The notes: generated from the sequence alone by a model not told the origin. A DNA stretch of 64,000 nucleotides from Paenibacillus etheri (GCF_001012825.1 NZ_LCZJ02000014.1:146015-210014), one strand, 5' to 3'; shown: positions 28,780-36,918, counted from the first letter of the stretch. Numbers and translations are program-made.

Positions 28780-29210
28780 TAACTGCAACGTTTTTATTTA
28801 ACAACACCATACAAGCGGCGGCGTATCTCGGGAAACCGGATCACGTCGCTTTTTTAAAATATAAGAAAGTATAAGTTTCAACGTCGAAATTGATAAAGAA
28901 GGCTTTTTTGTGCAAGCTTCGAAACAAGGTGAGTGTGTGAAAGTGGGGAAGACATCCGTAACTGCCCTAGCTACTGACCGGAGCATATCTTAATTGTCAT
29001 TGGTGCTGTGAGGGAAGACGAACTAAGCAAATAGTGACCAATTTATAGGGAAAACCTCCCTATAAATTGGTTAGTTTGAAGGGAATAGGTGCTTATTAAG
29101 GGAGTTATGGGGAGAATTCCCTATAATCATGAATTTTTAGGGATAATCAATATATCATAGGGAGATTTTTCCTATAGTTACGTGGCAAGAAGATAAGTAG
29201 AAAGTGGGAC
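28780..29210. other. Non-coding gap after rnpB with AGGGA half-site array
   Basis: The first part holds a weak hairpin and an AAGTATAAGTTTCA copy near 28864 that matches the start of the longer repeats at 29531 and 29990. A perfect 15-bp inverted repeat, ACCAATTTATAGGGA/TCCCTATAAATTGGT, is at 29037-29071. More TAGGGA/TCCCTA half-sites follow near 29118-29126, 29138-29144, 29157-29163 and 29170-29177. This may be an operator region for the next gene. Confidence 0.55.
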
Positions 29211-29459
29211 ATGTGTAACATGGGAAATTATCAGATATGCGATTTCTGCGGACATTTATATGAACGAAATAATAAGAGGATGTGCAGTAGTTGTGATGAG
29301 ATGTATCAGAGAATCAGGCGTATCGTAGAGACTTCACCCGACACGATGGTATTAAACATAGCCCTTCAAACAGGGGTAAGTGTCAGTCGAATCATGTCAT
29401 TCGTTGAAAATGGTTATTTTAGGCTCAATAAAGATAGCATAGAAGTGTTTAAGAAGTAG
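29211..29459 (+). CDS. YvyF-like small zinc-ribbon/helix-turn-helix protein
   Basis: An 82-residue protein with a CxxC...CxxC zinc ribbon (CDFCG then MCSSC, about residues 10-30) and a C-terminal helix-turn-helix-like part (LNIALQTGVSVSRIMSFVEN, about 46-65). This pattern resembles the flagellar-operon protein YvyF family, though no flagellar genes are nearby. The start may be ATG at 29211 or 29220; neither has a strong ribosome-binding site. An array of AGGGA half-sites lies upstream and a strong terminator follows. Confidence 0.6.
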   Translation: MCNMGNYQICDFCGHLYERNNKRMCSSCDEMYQRIRRIVETSPDTMVLNIALQTGVSVSRIMSFVENGYFRLNKDSIEVFKK

Positions 29460-29468
29460 ATTAGAAAA

Positions 29469-29520
29469 TAAATAACCCGGCTTTCCCATCCTATAAAGGA
29501 TAAAGAAGCCGGGTTATTTA
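29469..29520 (+). terminator. Intrinsic terminator, likely bidirectional
   Basis: TAAATAACCCGGCTT and AAGCCGGGTTATTTA are perfect 15-base complements at the two ends, with ATCCT/AGGAT pairing inside the loop. T and A runs flank the stem, so it can end transcription from the 29211 gene. Confidence 0.85.
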
Positions 29521-29530
29521 AATAGCAGAA

Positions 29531-29600
29531 AGTATAAGTTTCACGCAATACTCTATGTCTTATATTTCTCGCTTAAACGCTTACCGCCCTTATAAGGACG
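29531..29600. repeat. Direct repeat copy 1 (ATAAGTTTCACGC family)
   Basis: ATAAGTTTCACGCAATACTC and the following TATGTCTTAT recur at 29990. The downstream AACGCTTACCGCCCTTATAAGGACG segment is a decayed version of the perfect hairpin of copy 2. The two copies bracket the hairpin cluster at 29719-29911. Confidence 0.75.
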
Positions 29601-29612
29601 ATTATAGAAAAT

Positions 29613-29689
29613 ATATATTTGGAGCCCCCACAAAGTACCTGAGTACGCATCGGAGCAGAGCCCCTCTTAAAGATCCGATGTTCCATTAA
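29613..29689. repeat. CAAAGTACCTGAG repeat, copy A (diverged 3' half)
   Basis: TATATTTGGAGCCCCCACAA followed by AGTACCTGAGTACGCATCGG matches copies at 36044 and 63675. The right half differs: the ACTTTGTGGGG arm is missing, and CATCGGA now pairs with TCCGATG instead. Confidence 0.75.
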
Positions 29690-29718
29690 GGTTCTGTGTA
29701 CCAAAACTTCTAGGTGAC

Positions 29719-29911
29719 ATTCTAATGTAGTTACTGCAATAGAATTCAGCGAAATTGCCTCAGAAAAACAATCTAGTGTATTTCATACAACAGAATCGAG
29801 CGTTTATATATCATTTAGGTTAATCTATAAGATTCTAATGCACAAAGTGTTACAGAATCACAAATTAGGTTTATTTAACCTGATTTGATTGCACGAAATG
29901 CAATAGAATCA
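29719..29911. repeat. Cluster of four degenerate hairpins (GATTCTA...TAGAATC type)
   Basis: Four related inverted repeats occur at 29719-29746, 29770-29797, 29831-29859 and 29881-29911, spaced 50-61 bases. The clearest are GATTCTAATGCAC/GTGTTACAGAATC and TGATTTGATTGCA/TGCAATAGAATCA. Stems are conserved while loops vary, suggesting a repeated structured unit rather than chance. Confidence 0.65.
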
Positions 29912-29989
29912 TTAGTGCGCATTCTATACTGTAACTTTTGCTGGAAATTAACTCAAATTAAAACGGATTTCATTTAAGGTACAAGAGAA

Positions 29990-30105
29990 TATAAGTTTCA
30001 CGCAATACTCTATGTCTTATTTCTTGCAAAAACGATTACCGTCCTTTAAGGACGGTAATCGTTTTTGCTTACCACACAATCCATGGTTATTTGTTTGTGT
30101 GGTAA
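29990..30105. repeat. Direct repeat copy 2 plus two strong hairpins
   Basis: The ATAAGTTTCACGCAATACTC unit of 29531 recurs at 29992. It leads into GCAAAAACGATTACCGTCC (from 30026), mirrored exactly by GGACGGTAATCGTTTTTGC ending at 30068. A second hairpin, TTACCACACAA/TTGTGTGGTAA, occupies 30069-30105. No gene is present. Confidence 0.75.
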
Positions 30106-30235
30106 CGGACTCAGATGCAACTATATGCGCATTTTAAGCGTTTTGGAGCGAGTTTCGGACTGGAGGGACATTATTTATCATAATTAGGGGGGCATATCAT
30201 GCCATTTCAGTCATATATCGACCCAAGAGTCCGTT
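30104..30235. repeat. 132-bp element bounded by 9-bp inverted repeats
   Basis: AACGGACTC (30104-30112) and GAGTCCGTT (30227-30235) are perfect terminal inverted repeats of a non-coding segment. It could be a MITE-like element; no target-site duplication is obvious. Confidence 0.45.
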
Positions 30236-30304
30236 AGCATCCCAAAACAGCGTAATTGTTGCAGATAAGGGCTCTGGTGTTTTTAGCTGCACAGAGTGAT
30301 TGAA

Positions 30305-30352
30305 GAAGTTCTTGTTTCAACCATATAAAATGATAAAAGAAACAAGAACTTC
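30305..30352. repeat. Perfect 14-bp inverted repeat downstream of the aminotransferase gene
   Basis: GAAGTTCTTGTTTC (30305-30318) and GAAACAAGAACTTC (30339-30352) are exact complements with a 20-base AT-rich loop. It lies about 100 bases past the stop of the minus-strand aminotransferase gene and could terminate or stabilise that transcript. Apart from this and the repeats listed, 29521-30454 holds no gene I can support. Confidence 0.5.
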
Positions 30353-30454
30353 AACAGCGATTGAAACCATATTCGTCCCCTCCCGCGCTGAAGCGGTGGA
30401 TTTACTCCAGATCTTTAAAGGACCGAGCCGTTAGGTGAGGTTTTTCTTGTATGA

Positions 30455-31675
30455 TTACGATTGAACGATGGATTGACTCTCCCGCCATTGTACCAACGCC
30501 TTCTCCAGACGCTGAACAGCAACGGGTACCCGCTCAGGTGGCGTATGGGTGAAATTCAGACGCATCTTGTTCTTATGAGGTTGTGATGAATAGAACACTT
30601 CACCTGGAACAAAAGCAACACCGTGCTCTACAGCTAGTGGAAGTAATTCCTTCGTGTTGATCTCTTGGGAAAGCGTCAGCCATAAGAACATACCGCCTCG
30701 TGGCTCCAGAAAATGAGCTCCTTCCCAGTTCTGTGATTTAAGTTCTGCTGATAAAAGCTTCATTCGAGAATAATATTCTCGTGAAATAACACGTATATGC
30801 TGCTCAATATCGAAATGAAGCAGAAGTTCATCTAAAGCGCGCTGATCAATGGTGCTAGAATGCAGATCAGCAGCTTGTTTTGCCTTGGCAATCGTCTTGA
30901 TCAGATTCGAATCGCCGATAATCCAGCCGGTACGCAGGGCGGGGGCTACGATTTTGGAAAAAGTTCCAGTGTAAGCGACACAATAATCGCCGCCATAGCT
31001 TCTGTCGATGGACGCTAGAGAGGGTGGATAAAGATCCTTATTTTCCTCAAAGGTTATTTCACCATAAGGATTATCCTCCAAGATAAGAACATTGTAGCGG
31101 CGGCAAATTTCAACTATTTTCTCACGACGTTCCTTACTCCAGGTTGCTCCTGAAGGATTGTTGAAGGTCGGAACTGCATATAGAAGCTTGGGCCGCAGCT
31201 TTTGAATTTGATCTTCCAGGTGATCTGGCAGAATGCCTTGCTCGTCGTTATTGATCGTATGAATGTCCGCTCGATAAGATCCGAGTACTTGTAAGGCTGC
31301 TAGGTAAGTGGGGGCTTCAACAAGGACAGCATCACCGGGATCAAGTAGCATTTTACATAGTAGATCAATGGCCTGCTGGGAACCTGTTGTAAGAATCATC
31401 TCAGACGCTGTAACAGGGATTCCTTGCCGAGTAAGTCTTTCAGCGATTTTGTCACGTAGTGGAGTAAAGCCCTCGGTTAGTCCGTATTGAAGCGTTGAGG
31501 TATCGCTGGAGAGCACACGGTTATAAGCGTTCCGCACGGCCTCCAAGGGAAACAAATCCTCGCCAGGCAGCCCGCCAGCAAGTGAAATGATGTCATTGCC
31601 CTGTGTAACTTTTAGAATCTCGCGAACGGCTGATGATCCTAGATGATTGGCTGCTGTTGAGTATTTGATATCCAT
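30455..31675 (-). CDS. PLP-dependent aminotransferase, class I/II (2-aminoadipate/LysN-like group)
   Basis: A 406-residue fold-type I aminotransferase. The PLP lysine lies in YTGTFSKIVAPALRTGWIIG (about residues 235-254), and the cofactor-binding parts FNNPSGATWS and LILEDNPYGE are clear. It resembles the group of multi-substrate aminotransferases often paired with MocR regulators; the substrate cannot be set from sequence alone. The ATG follows AGGTGGAG. It is divergently transcribed from a MocR-type regulator 92 bases away, with direct repeats between them. Confidence 0.88.
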   Translation of the reverse strand: MDIKYSTAANHLGSSAVREILKVTQGNDIISLAGGLPGEDLFPLEAVRNAYNRVLSSDTSTLQYGLTEGFTPLRDKIAERLTRQGIPVTASEMILTTGSQQAIDLLCKMLLDPGDAVLVEAPTYLAALQVLGSYRADIHTINNDEQGILPDHLEDQIQKLRPKLLYAVPTFNNPSGATWSKERREKIVEICRRYNVLILEDNPYGEITFEENKDLYPPSLASIDRSYGGDYCVAYTGTFSKIVAPALRTGWIIGDSNLIKTIAKAKQAADLHSSTIDQRALDELLLHFDIEQHIRVISREYYSRMKLLSAELKSQNWEGAHFLEPRGGMFLWLTLSQEINTKELLPLAVEHGVAFVPGEVFYSSQPHKNKMRLNFTHTPPERVPVAVQRLEKALVQWRESQSIVQS

Positions 31676-31723
31676 AAATGGTTCTCCACCTTTCGATTTG
31701 GTGCTATCATAATAGGAGTGCTG

Positions 31724-31752
31724 TATAACAGTAAAGCGTTGAATATAACAGT
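31724..31752. promoter_or_regulatory. Direct repeats TATAACAGT between the divergent genes, candidate MocR operator
   Basis: TATAACAGT occurs at 31724-31732 and 31744-31752, exactly 20 bases apart, in the 92-base divergent intergenic region. MocR/PdxR regulators commonly bind spaced direct repeats in such regions, so this is the likely binding site of the adjacent regulator. Confidence 0.5.
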
Positions 31753-31767
31753 GGAGGTGAAGGGTTC

Positions 31768-33207
31768 ATGCATATCGATTTGAATCGCAACGGCAGTAAA
31801 TCTCTGCCCCATCAAATCAGTGAAACCCTAAGTCAGCGGATCTCATCAGGACTGCTCCAGCAAGGTGTCCGGCTGCCCTCCGTAAGAAGTTTGGCTACAA
31901 CCTTGAGAGTAAGCCAGCTTACAGTAAGCAAGGCGTACGATGTGCTTGAGAAGCGGGGGCTTATTTATTGCAGACAAGGTAAAGGCTGCTTTGTAGCCGA
32001 CCCTAAGCACACTAAACGTCAGGAAGATGGTCGCTGGCAGGATGTATATGATGATTATTTGCCGCGAGCGCAGCTTTGGCGCAATTTTGATTACTCTGAA
32101 GTAAAGTATCCCTTTCATATCGCTGCAATTCATAGTGAGTTACTACCTCTAAAAAACATCGGCGACTCCTTCGCATCATTAGTCACGCAGCAGCCGGAGC
32201 TTATGGCAACCTATGGGAACTTCCAAGGTGATCTGGAGCTGCGAGGAATTATGAGAGATCATTTAAAAACACGTGGAATTACACTTACCTCCTCCGATGT
32301 GATGATCACAAGCGGAACTCAGCAAGGCATTGATTTGGTGGCTCGTACCTTTGTCGGACCTGGGGACACAGTGTATCTTGAGGCTCCCAGTTATACCGGG
32401 GCTATAGATGTTTTTGCAGGTCGAGGTGCAGAGATGATCTTTGTACCTACGGACAGTGAGGGTATGCGGGTGGATATTCTAACAAGAATGTGTGATCAAA
32501 GACCGCCTAAGCTAATTTATACAATCCCTACTTTTCAGAATCCAAGCGGAGTAACCATGAGCATAGCAAGAAGACAACGTCTGCTGGAATTAGCTCGCAG
32601 TTACCGTTGCCTTATTGTTGAGGATGATCCATTTAGTGATTTATATTTCCATGCGCCTCCGCCGCCTACGATCAAATCGATGGATTCCGAAGGGCATGTA
32701 GTTTATATGAAGAGTTTCAGTAAAGTTATTGCACCTGGCTGCAGAATTGCTTGTGTAGCCGCTGGTGGAAATATTCTGTCGCGTCTTATCGCCGCCAAGT
32801 CCGCAAGTGATCTTGGGAGTCCGCTGCTCACGCAAAGGGCGGTACTGCCGTTCATAGCCGGCAAGTATGAAACCTATGCTGCACAGTTGCGAGTTACACT
32901 CCGTACTCGCATGGAAAAGGCGACGAAGCTTCTGAAGCTTTACGCGCCGCCTGGAGTGAAATACATTCTCCCAGAGGGAGGACTTAATCTCTGGTTGGAG
33001 TTGCCGGCTTCTCCTGATATCGCAAGGCTGCATGAGCTAGCCGAGCAGATGAGCATTTCTTTTTTACCTGGTGATGTTTGTTACTCAGCGGAGACCTCTT
33101 CCCGGCATATCCGTTTGTGTTATTCACAAATGAATGAAACGGATATGGAGGAAGGTTTACGGCTATTTCTCCGTTTGCTTGGCCGATTTTTGCAGGTGAG
33201 TGGTTAA
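31768..33207 (+). CDS. MocR/PdxR-family transcriptional regulator (GntR HTH fused to aminotransferase)
   Basis: A 479-residue chimeric regulator. The N-terminal GntR winged helix (about 10-75) shows GVRLPSVRSLATTLRVSQLT and VLEKRGLIYCRQGKGCFVAD. An aminotransferase-like domain (about 110-475) follows with TIPTFQNPSGVTMS, LIVEDDPFSD and MKSFSKVIAPGCRI, including a PLP-type lysine. Such proteins sense PLP or amino-acid derivatives. It probably controls the divergent aminotransferase gene through the direct repeats between them (inference). Confidence 0.92.
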   Translation: MHIDLNRNGSKSLPHQISETLSQRISSGLLQQGVRLPSVRSLATTLRVSQLTVSKAYDVLEKRGLIYCRQGKGCFVADPKHTKRQEDGRWQDVYDDYLPRAQLWRNFDYSEVKYPFHIAAIHSELLPLKNIGDSFASLVTQQPELMATYGNFQGDLELRGIMRDHLKTRGITLTSSDVMITSGTQQGIDLVARTFVGPGDTVYLEAPSYTGAIDVFAGRGAEMIFVPTDSEGMRVDILTRMCDQRPPKLIYTIPTFQNPSGVTMSIARRQRLLELARSYRCLIVEDDPFSDLYFHAPPPPTIKSMDSEGHVVYMKSFSKVIAPGCRIACVAAGGNILSRLIAAKSASDLGSPLLTQRAVLPFIAGKYETYAAQLRVTLRTRMEKATKLLKLYAPPGVKYILPEGGLNLWLELPASPDIARLHELAEQMSISFLPGDVCYSAETSSRHIRLCYSQMNETDMEEGLRLFLRLLGRFLQVSG

Positions 33208-33216
33208 GAAGGAGTG

Positions 33217-35154
33217 TTACTTTGAGTTACTTAATCTTTGTTTCAATTGATTCATTTGCTTTTGAACATGCTGTGGCCATAGCTGTAGTGGAACCTGATT
33301 ACCGCTAGCGGCTTGCAGTGTTTTATAGATATCGACCTGACCCCAGCCAAAATATTTGTCATGACCGGGAGTGCCTAAATCAACGGCATTTTTGGTCATA
33401 AGATCCATAACTTCCGTATTCGTCAGATTCGGATTCAGTGAACGCACCAGACCCGCCAGCGCAGCGACATGAGGACTGGCCATCGATGTACCGGATAAAG
33501 CGGCATACTGGCTATCAGGATAAGTACTTGCTATGCTTTCTCCGGGTGCAGCGACATTGATATAATCGCCGTAGTTGGAGAAGGAAGCTTTTTCACCTGA
33601 AGCATTCGTTGCAGCTACTGCAATCACTTCGGGATACGCAGCTGGAAATCCTGGTCGTTCTGTATTATCGTTGCCTGCGGCAGATACGAGGACGATATCT
33701 CGATCGTAGGCATATTTGATTGCGTCATGAAGAAACTGGGAATCCGCGTAGTTACCTAGACTTAAGTTTATGACTTTTGCACCGTTGTCAGCTGCCCAAA
33801 TGATTCCTTCAGCGACGGAATAGGTAGTACCTGCTCCTGAATTATCGAGTGCCTTTACTGGAAGGATCTTATTGTACCAGCTGATTCCCGCTACTCCTTC
33901 TCCGTTATTAACCAGTGCACCTATAATTCCAGATACATGTGTGCCATGTCCTACATCATCTTCTGGGGTGGAACCATTGGTGATCGCGTTATACCCTGTC
34001 AAAAGCTTACCCTTTAGATCCGGATGATTGATTTGGACTCCGGTATCCACTACGGCCACAATCACTTCTTTACTTCCCTTGGATAAATTCCATCCTAGTT
34101 CCGTTTCTATCGCCGGCAGGTTCCATTGATAAGTGGAGAATAACATGTCATTTGGAGTAACAGTTCCCTCTGCGTTTTTAGTTATCGTATCATTGGTTAA
34201 ATACATATAGTGAGGCTCTGTATATTCAGGATGCCATTTATTGGTGAAATAGTCTTTGAGTTCGTAATAAGTCAGCTTCTCCGAACGAAAAATATAGGCA
34301 TACCCCAGCTTACGTGGTTTCTTACCGTTGATGTCGGCAGTGATCGTTTGAAGCTGCTCCGGGGTGAGTGAGTTGTTACGGAAACGGACGACAATTTCAT
34401 TCTCATAAAAATGGCTGGCGTTTTCGTTATCATGACCAGTTTTGACGGTGATATCCTTTAAATTGTCGGTATGGACGGACTCTACACGGTAATTGCCTTC
34501 CTTCGGATAAGGAATGAGACGCAGGTTCTTCAGCTGATGGTCTGCCACACGCCCAAGCACCTTTTGGTTAATAAGTGCGATGATGCCTATATTTTTTTCT
34601 TTGTTCCGCTGAGCGATAAAGTAATATTTCTCTTTACCAATTGTAAACGTTGGAGATTCATAGGACTGATGACCACGAATTGCTGATTTCGCCGTCTTAA
34701 GATATTTTTGCAGCTGTTGATTCTCTTGTTCAGTTCCTTGAGGAAATGAGGAGGATTTAAAGGTTTCCGTTTTATGCTTACGAAAATCGATCCACATAAG
34801 CATAGTGATAAATCCGTGGTTCTGCTGCAAACGTTTCGCATACACTGATTTATCATGAAGCGAAGAGATTCCATCCGTTTCAGAGAGGAGTTTAGTCAAA
34901 TGTCTGCTGACATCCACTCTATTCAGGTGATCCGTCGCATCAACATCTTGTGATAAAGAGCTTTTCTTCAATGTTTTTTCTTGTGAAGGATTTGGTGCTG
35001 AATGTAGGGCTGGAGTTGGAGCAGGATTGGGTACAGCGACATTAGCGACTTCTCTGGTCGTCCCATTAGTGGCAGGACGTAGCGCAAAGGTAAGTAAACC
35101 AACTGTGAACGCAGCTGTTACCAGACCTGCAACCGTTAGATTTTTACGTGACAT
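33217..35154 (-). CDS. Secreted subtilisin-like serine protease (S8)
   Basis: A 645-residue S8 protease with an N-terminal signal or anchor (about residues 5-25), a long pro-region (about 30-350) and the catalytic domain (about 365-625). Asp is in AVVDTGVQINHPDL, His in DVGHGTHVSG and Ser in SGTSMASPHVA. The chosen ATG at 35154 follows AGAGGAGCGG; an in-frame ATG seven codons earlier would place that site inside the gene. It probably degrades extracellular protein. No dedicated inhibitor is nearby. Confidence 0.92.
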   Translation of the reverse strand: MSRKNLTVAGLVTAAFTVGLLTFALRPATNGTTREVANVAVPNPAPTPALHSAPNPSQEKTLKKSSLSQDVDATDHLNRVDVSRHLTKLLSETDGISSLHDKSVYAKRLQQNHGFITMLMWIDFRKHKTETFKSSSFPQGTEQENQQLQKYLKTAKSAIRGHQSYESPTFTIGKEKYYFIAQRNKEKNIGIIALINQKVLGRVADHQLKNLRLIPYPKEGNYRVESVHTDNLKDITVKTGHDNENASHFYENEIVVRFRNNSLTPEQLQTITADINGKKPRKLGYAYIFRSEKLTYYELKDYFTNKWHPEYTEPHYMYLTNDTITKNAEGTVTPNDMLFSTYQWNLPAIETELGWNLSKGSKEVIVAVVDTGVQINHPDLKGKLLTGYNAITNGSTPEDDVGHGTHVSGIIGALVNNGEGVAGISWYNKILPVKALDNSGAGTTYSVAEGIIWAADNGAKVINLSLGNYADSQFLHDAIKYAYDRDIVLVSAAGNDNTERPGFPAAYPEVIAVAATNASGEKASFSNYGDYINVAAPGESIASTYPDSQYAALSGTSMASPHVAALAGLVRSLNPNLTNTEVMDLMTKNAVDLGTPGHDKYFGWGQVDIYKTLQAASGNQVPLQLWPQHVQKQMNQLKQRLSNSK

Positions 35155-35463
35155 GATTTCCGCTCCTCTATGCATTGTAATGTCTATAGGTTTAGATGAG
35201 AGCGTATGTTTTATGCATCTTAGAAAAGGATACCTTCCTAACGTTTTTTATGATAATATCAGAGAGAATAAGCATCTCGAGTTCGCATCCTGATATTGCA
35301 GGAGAGATGTCGATAGATGTTCTTTTAATTTTCAGAAGGTTAGACTTCTCTGTGTTCACATCCTGATATTGCAAGAGTAAAGAGATACGTCTAGAGACTA
35401 TTTCTTCATAGGATTAACTTTATTGACTACAAGAGCAGGGAATAATAAGGGGGAGCAACCGCC
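35155..35463. other. Divergent intergenic region with 73-base direct repeat
   Basis: GTTCGCATCCTGATATTGCA at 35281 recurs with one mismatch as GTTCACATCCTGATATTGCA at 35354, each followed by RGAG. The pair lies between the protease gene and the DUF3907 gene and may be regulatory. The ribosome-binding site AAGGGGGAG precedes 35464. Confidence 0.5.
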
Positions 35464-35961
35464 ATGTCAGCAGCCAATGTGCAGAAATTATGTGAATCGA
35501 CGAGAGACAAACTTAAAGATGTAATTGATAAGATGGAGATTTTTCTTAACGAGCATGCATTGCCTCAGCTTGCAACAGAAGGTGATGAAGAATCTGTACA
35601 ATTTTATCAAGGATTCTTGTCCGATGTTCGTCATCTGTTAGTGTTCTCAGAAATGTCTTATGAGAAGCTGGGAGTTGCGCTGCGTCGTGCTACATTCGAT
35701 GAATCTTTTGCGCAGAAAGCGCTTTATAATGTATATCACTATGGGGTGAATAACTTCTTCTATCCAAAGAATGAAAGCTATTCTGAGGATGGTCGTTATG
35801 CTTATACTGGACAGGATGCCATTCGTTTCCGTAAAAAACCAGTTCGTCCGGCGCGTGATATCATTCTTGAAATTACCAAGACCTATGAAGAGCTACGCGA
35901 TGACCTTACTTATTATGAGAACGACTATTTGACTGAGAAACGTATGCAAAATCAGGTTTAA
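35464..35961 (+). CDS. ypuI: DUF3907 family protein (YpuI-like)
   Basis: A 165-residue soluble, acidic protein beginning MSAANVQKLCESTRDKLKDV and containing NVYHYGVNNFFYPKNESYSE and FRKKPVRPARDIILEITKTY, in the style of the YpuI/DUF3907 family of Bacillales. The family has no established function. The gene has its own ribosome-binding site and a strong terminator and appears monocistronic. Confidence 0.75.
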   Translation: MSAANVQKLCESTRDKLKDVIDKMEIFLNEHALPQLATEGDEESVQFYQGFLSDVRHLLVFSEMSYEKLGVALRRATFDESFAQKALYNVYHYGVNNFFYPKNESYSEDGRYAYTGQDAIRFRKKPVRPARDIILEITKTYEELRDDLTYYENDYLTEKRMQNQV

Positions 35962-35980
35962 CAGTTAACTTGTTCGTGTA

Positions 35981-36030
35981 AAGGATCAGCACTTCGTCAA
36001 TTTATATTGACGAGGGCTGATCCTTTTTTT
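35981..36030 (+). terminator. Intrinsic terminator after the DUF3907 gene
   Basis: GGATCAGC and GCTGATCC with inner CGTCAA/TTGACG pairing form a long stem, followed by seven T. Confidence 0.9.
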
Positions 36031-36043
36031 GACGTATTAGAAT

Positions 36044-36115
36044 TTATATATTTGGGGCCCACACAAAGTACCTGAGTACGCATCGAAGCAAACCCCCACT
36101 TTGTGGGGATATTTT
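36044..36115. repeat. CAAAGTACCTGAG repeat, copy B
   Basis: TTTGGGGCCCACACAAAGTA, then CCTGAGTACGCATCGAAGCA, then CCCCCACTTTGTGGGGATAT. It is nearly identical to copy C at 63675. CACAAAGT pairs with ACTTTGTG, so the element can fold with the conserved CCTGAGTACGCATCGAAGC part in the loop. Confidence 0.85.
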
Positions 36116-36201
36116 GCGTTTGGCATCGTTACATCAACTGGAAACCAGCCTATCGAATAGGGGGTGAATTGTGCGGACATAATGAAGCCGAGGTGATAAA
36201 T

Positions 36202-36423
36202 ATGTCGAGTGTAAAGCCATTAGTCAAATGTAGTGTGAGCAATTGTCATTATTGGGGCGAGCATAATTTATGCCGGGCTGAAGAAATTATTATTGAGATC
36301 GACAAGCACGTGGGTAGTGGATTTAAAGAAGAATATGCTGAAGAAATGACGAATGAGGGTCACCACGATCATGTCGCAACATCGTCCGCAACATGCTGTT
36401 TAACATTTAAGCCGAACTCCTAG
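36202..36423 (+). CDS. DUF1540 domain small Cys-rich protein
   Basis: A 73-residue protein with the DUF1540 pattern: VKCSVSNCHYWGEHNLCRAE (about residues 8-27) and TSSATCCLTFKP at the end, giving Cys residues able to bind metal. The ATG at 36202 follows GAGGTGATAAA; a longer frame from 36103 has no site and overlaps the repeat. DUF1540 proteins are common in spore formers and of unknown function. It lies 12 bases before the next gene. Confidence 0.85.
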   Translation: MSSVKPLVKCSVSNCHYWGEHNLCRAEEIIIEIDKHVGSGFKEEYAEEMTNEGHHDHVATSSATCCLTFKPNS

Positions 36424-36435
36424 GAGGCCGCCCTT

Positions 36436-36849
36436 ATGGACAGAGAAAAGGAAAATGAATCAAGTTCATCAAATGGACAATCCGGTCCGAGAAAAGTCAT
36501 TTTGCGCCCGCGCAGAGTAGACTATCCACGGAGGGACAGGGAACATCAAGAGGAGTATGCCGCAGAGGTGAGTCCAGTTTCGATGCCGGTCCGGGATACA
36601 ACACCACGTGTGGCGAGTGAAACTAAGGAGAGCGAAGAGGAATATAGCGGAAGTAAAGCGATTGGTTATACTGGGCTTGCTATGGGTATTGCCTCCTTGT
36701 TTCTCTGGTCCATCATTCTTGGACCCATTTCAGTTGTGATTGGTTATTATGCATATGCCAAAGAGCAAAAAACACTTGGGGCATGGGCGATTGGGTTAGG
36801 GATTGTATCCACACTTAGTTACTTTGTGATGATCCCCTTTGCTCGCTAA
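36436..36849 (+). CDS. DUF4190 domain membrane protein
   Basis: A 137-residue protein: a charged N-terminal half (about 1-70), then two transmembrane segments in a DUF4190-like unit (IGYTGLAMGIASLFLWSIIL and AIGLGIVSTLSYFVMIPF) with GPISVVIGYYAYAKEQ between them. The function is unknown. It probably shares a transcript with the DUF1540 gene, as a terminator follows only after this gene. Confidence 0.75.
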   Translation: MDREKENESSSSNGQSGPRKVILRPRRVDYPRRDREHQEEYAAEVSPVSMPVRDTTPRVASETKESEEEYSGSKAIGYTGLAMGIASLFLWSIILGPISVVIGYYAYAKEQKTLGAWAIGLGIVSTLSYFVMIPFAR

Positions 36850-36872
36850 AAAGAAGCGTAAAGTTTGAATTA

Positions 36873-36918
36873 TAACAGGCTTTTAGACCTAAATATCAGG
36901 GTCTGAAGTCTGTTTTTT
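36873..36918 (+). terminator. Intrinsic terminator
   Basis: ACAGGCTTTTAGACCT pairs imperfectly with AGGGTCTGAAGTCTGT and is followed by six T. Confidence 0.75.

Noticed and set aside
36103-36201. N-terminal extension of the DUF1540 gene
   Set aside because: It begins in the dispersed repeat and lacks a ribosome-binding site, while ATG 36202 has GAGGTG and gives the family length.
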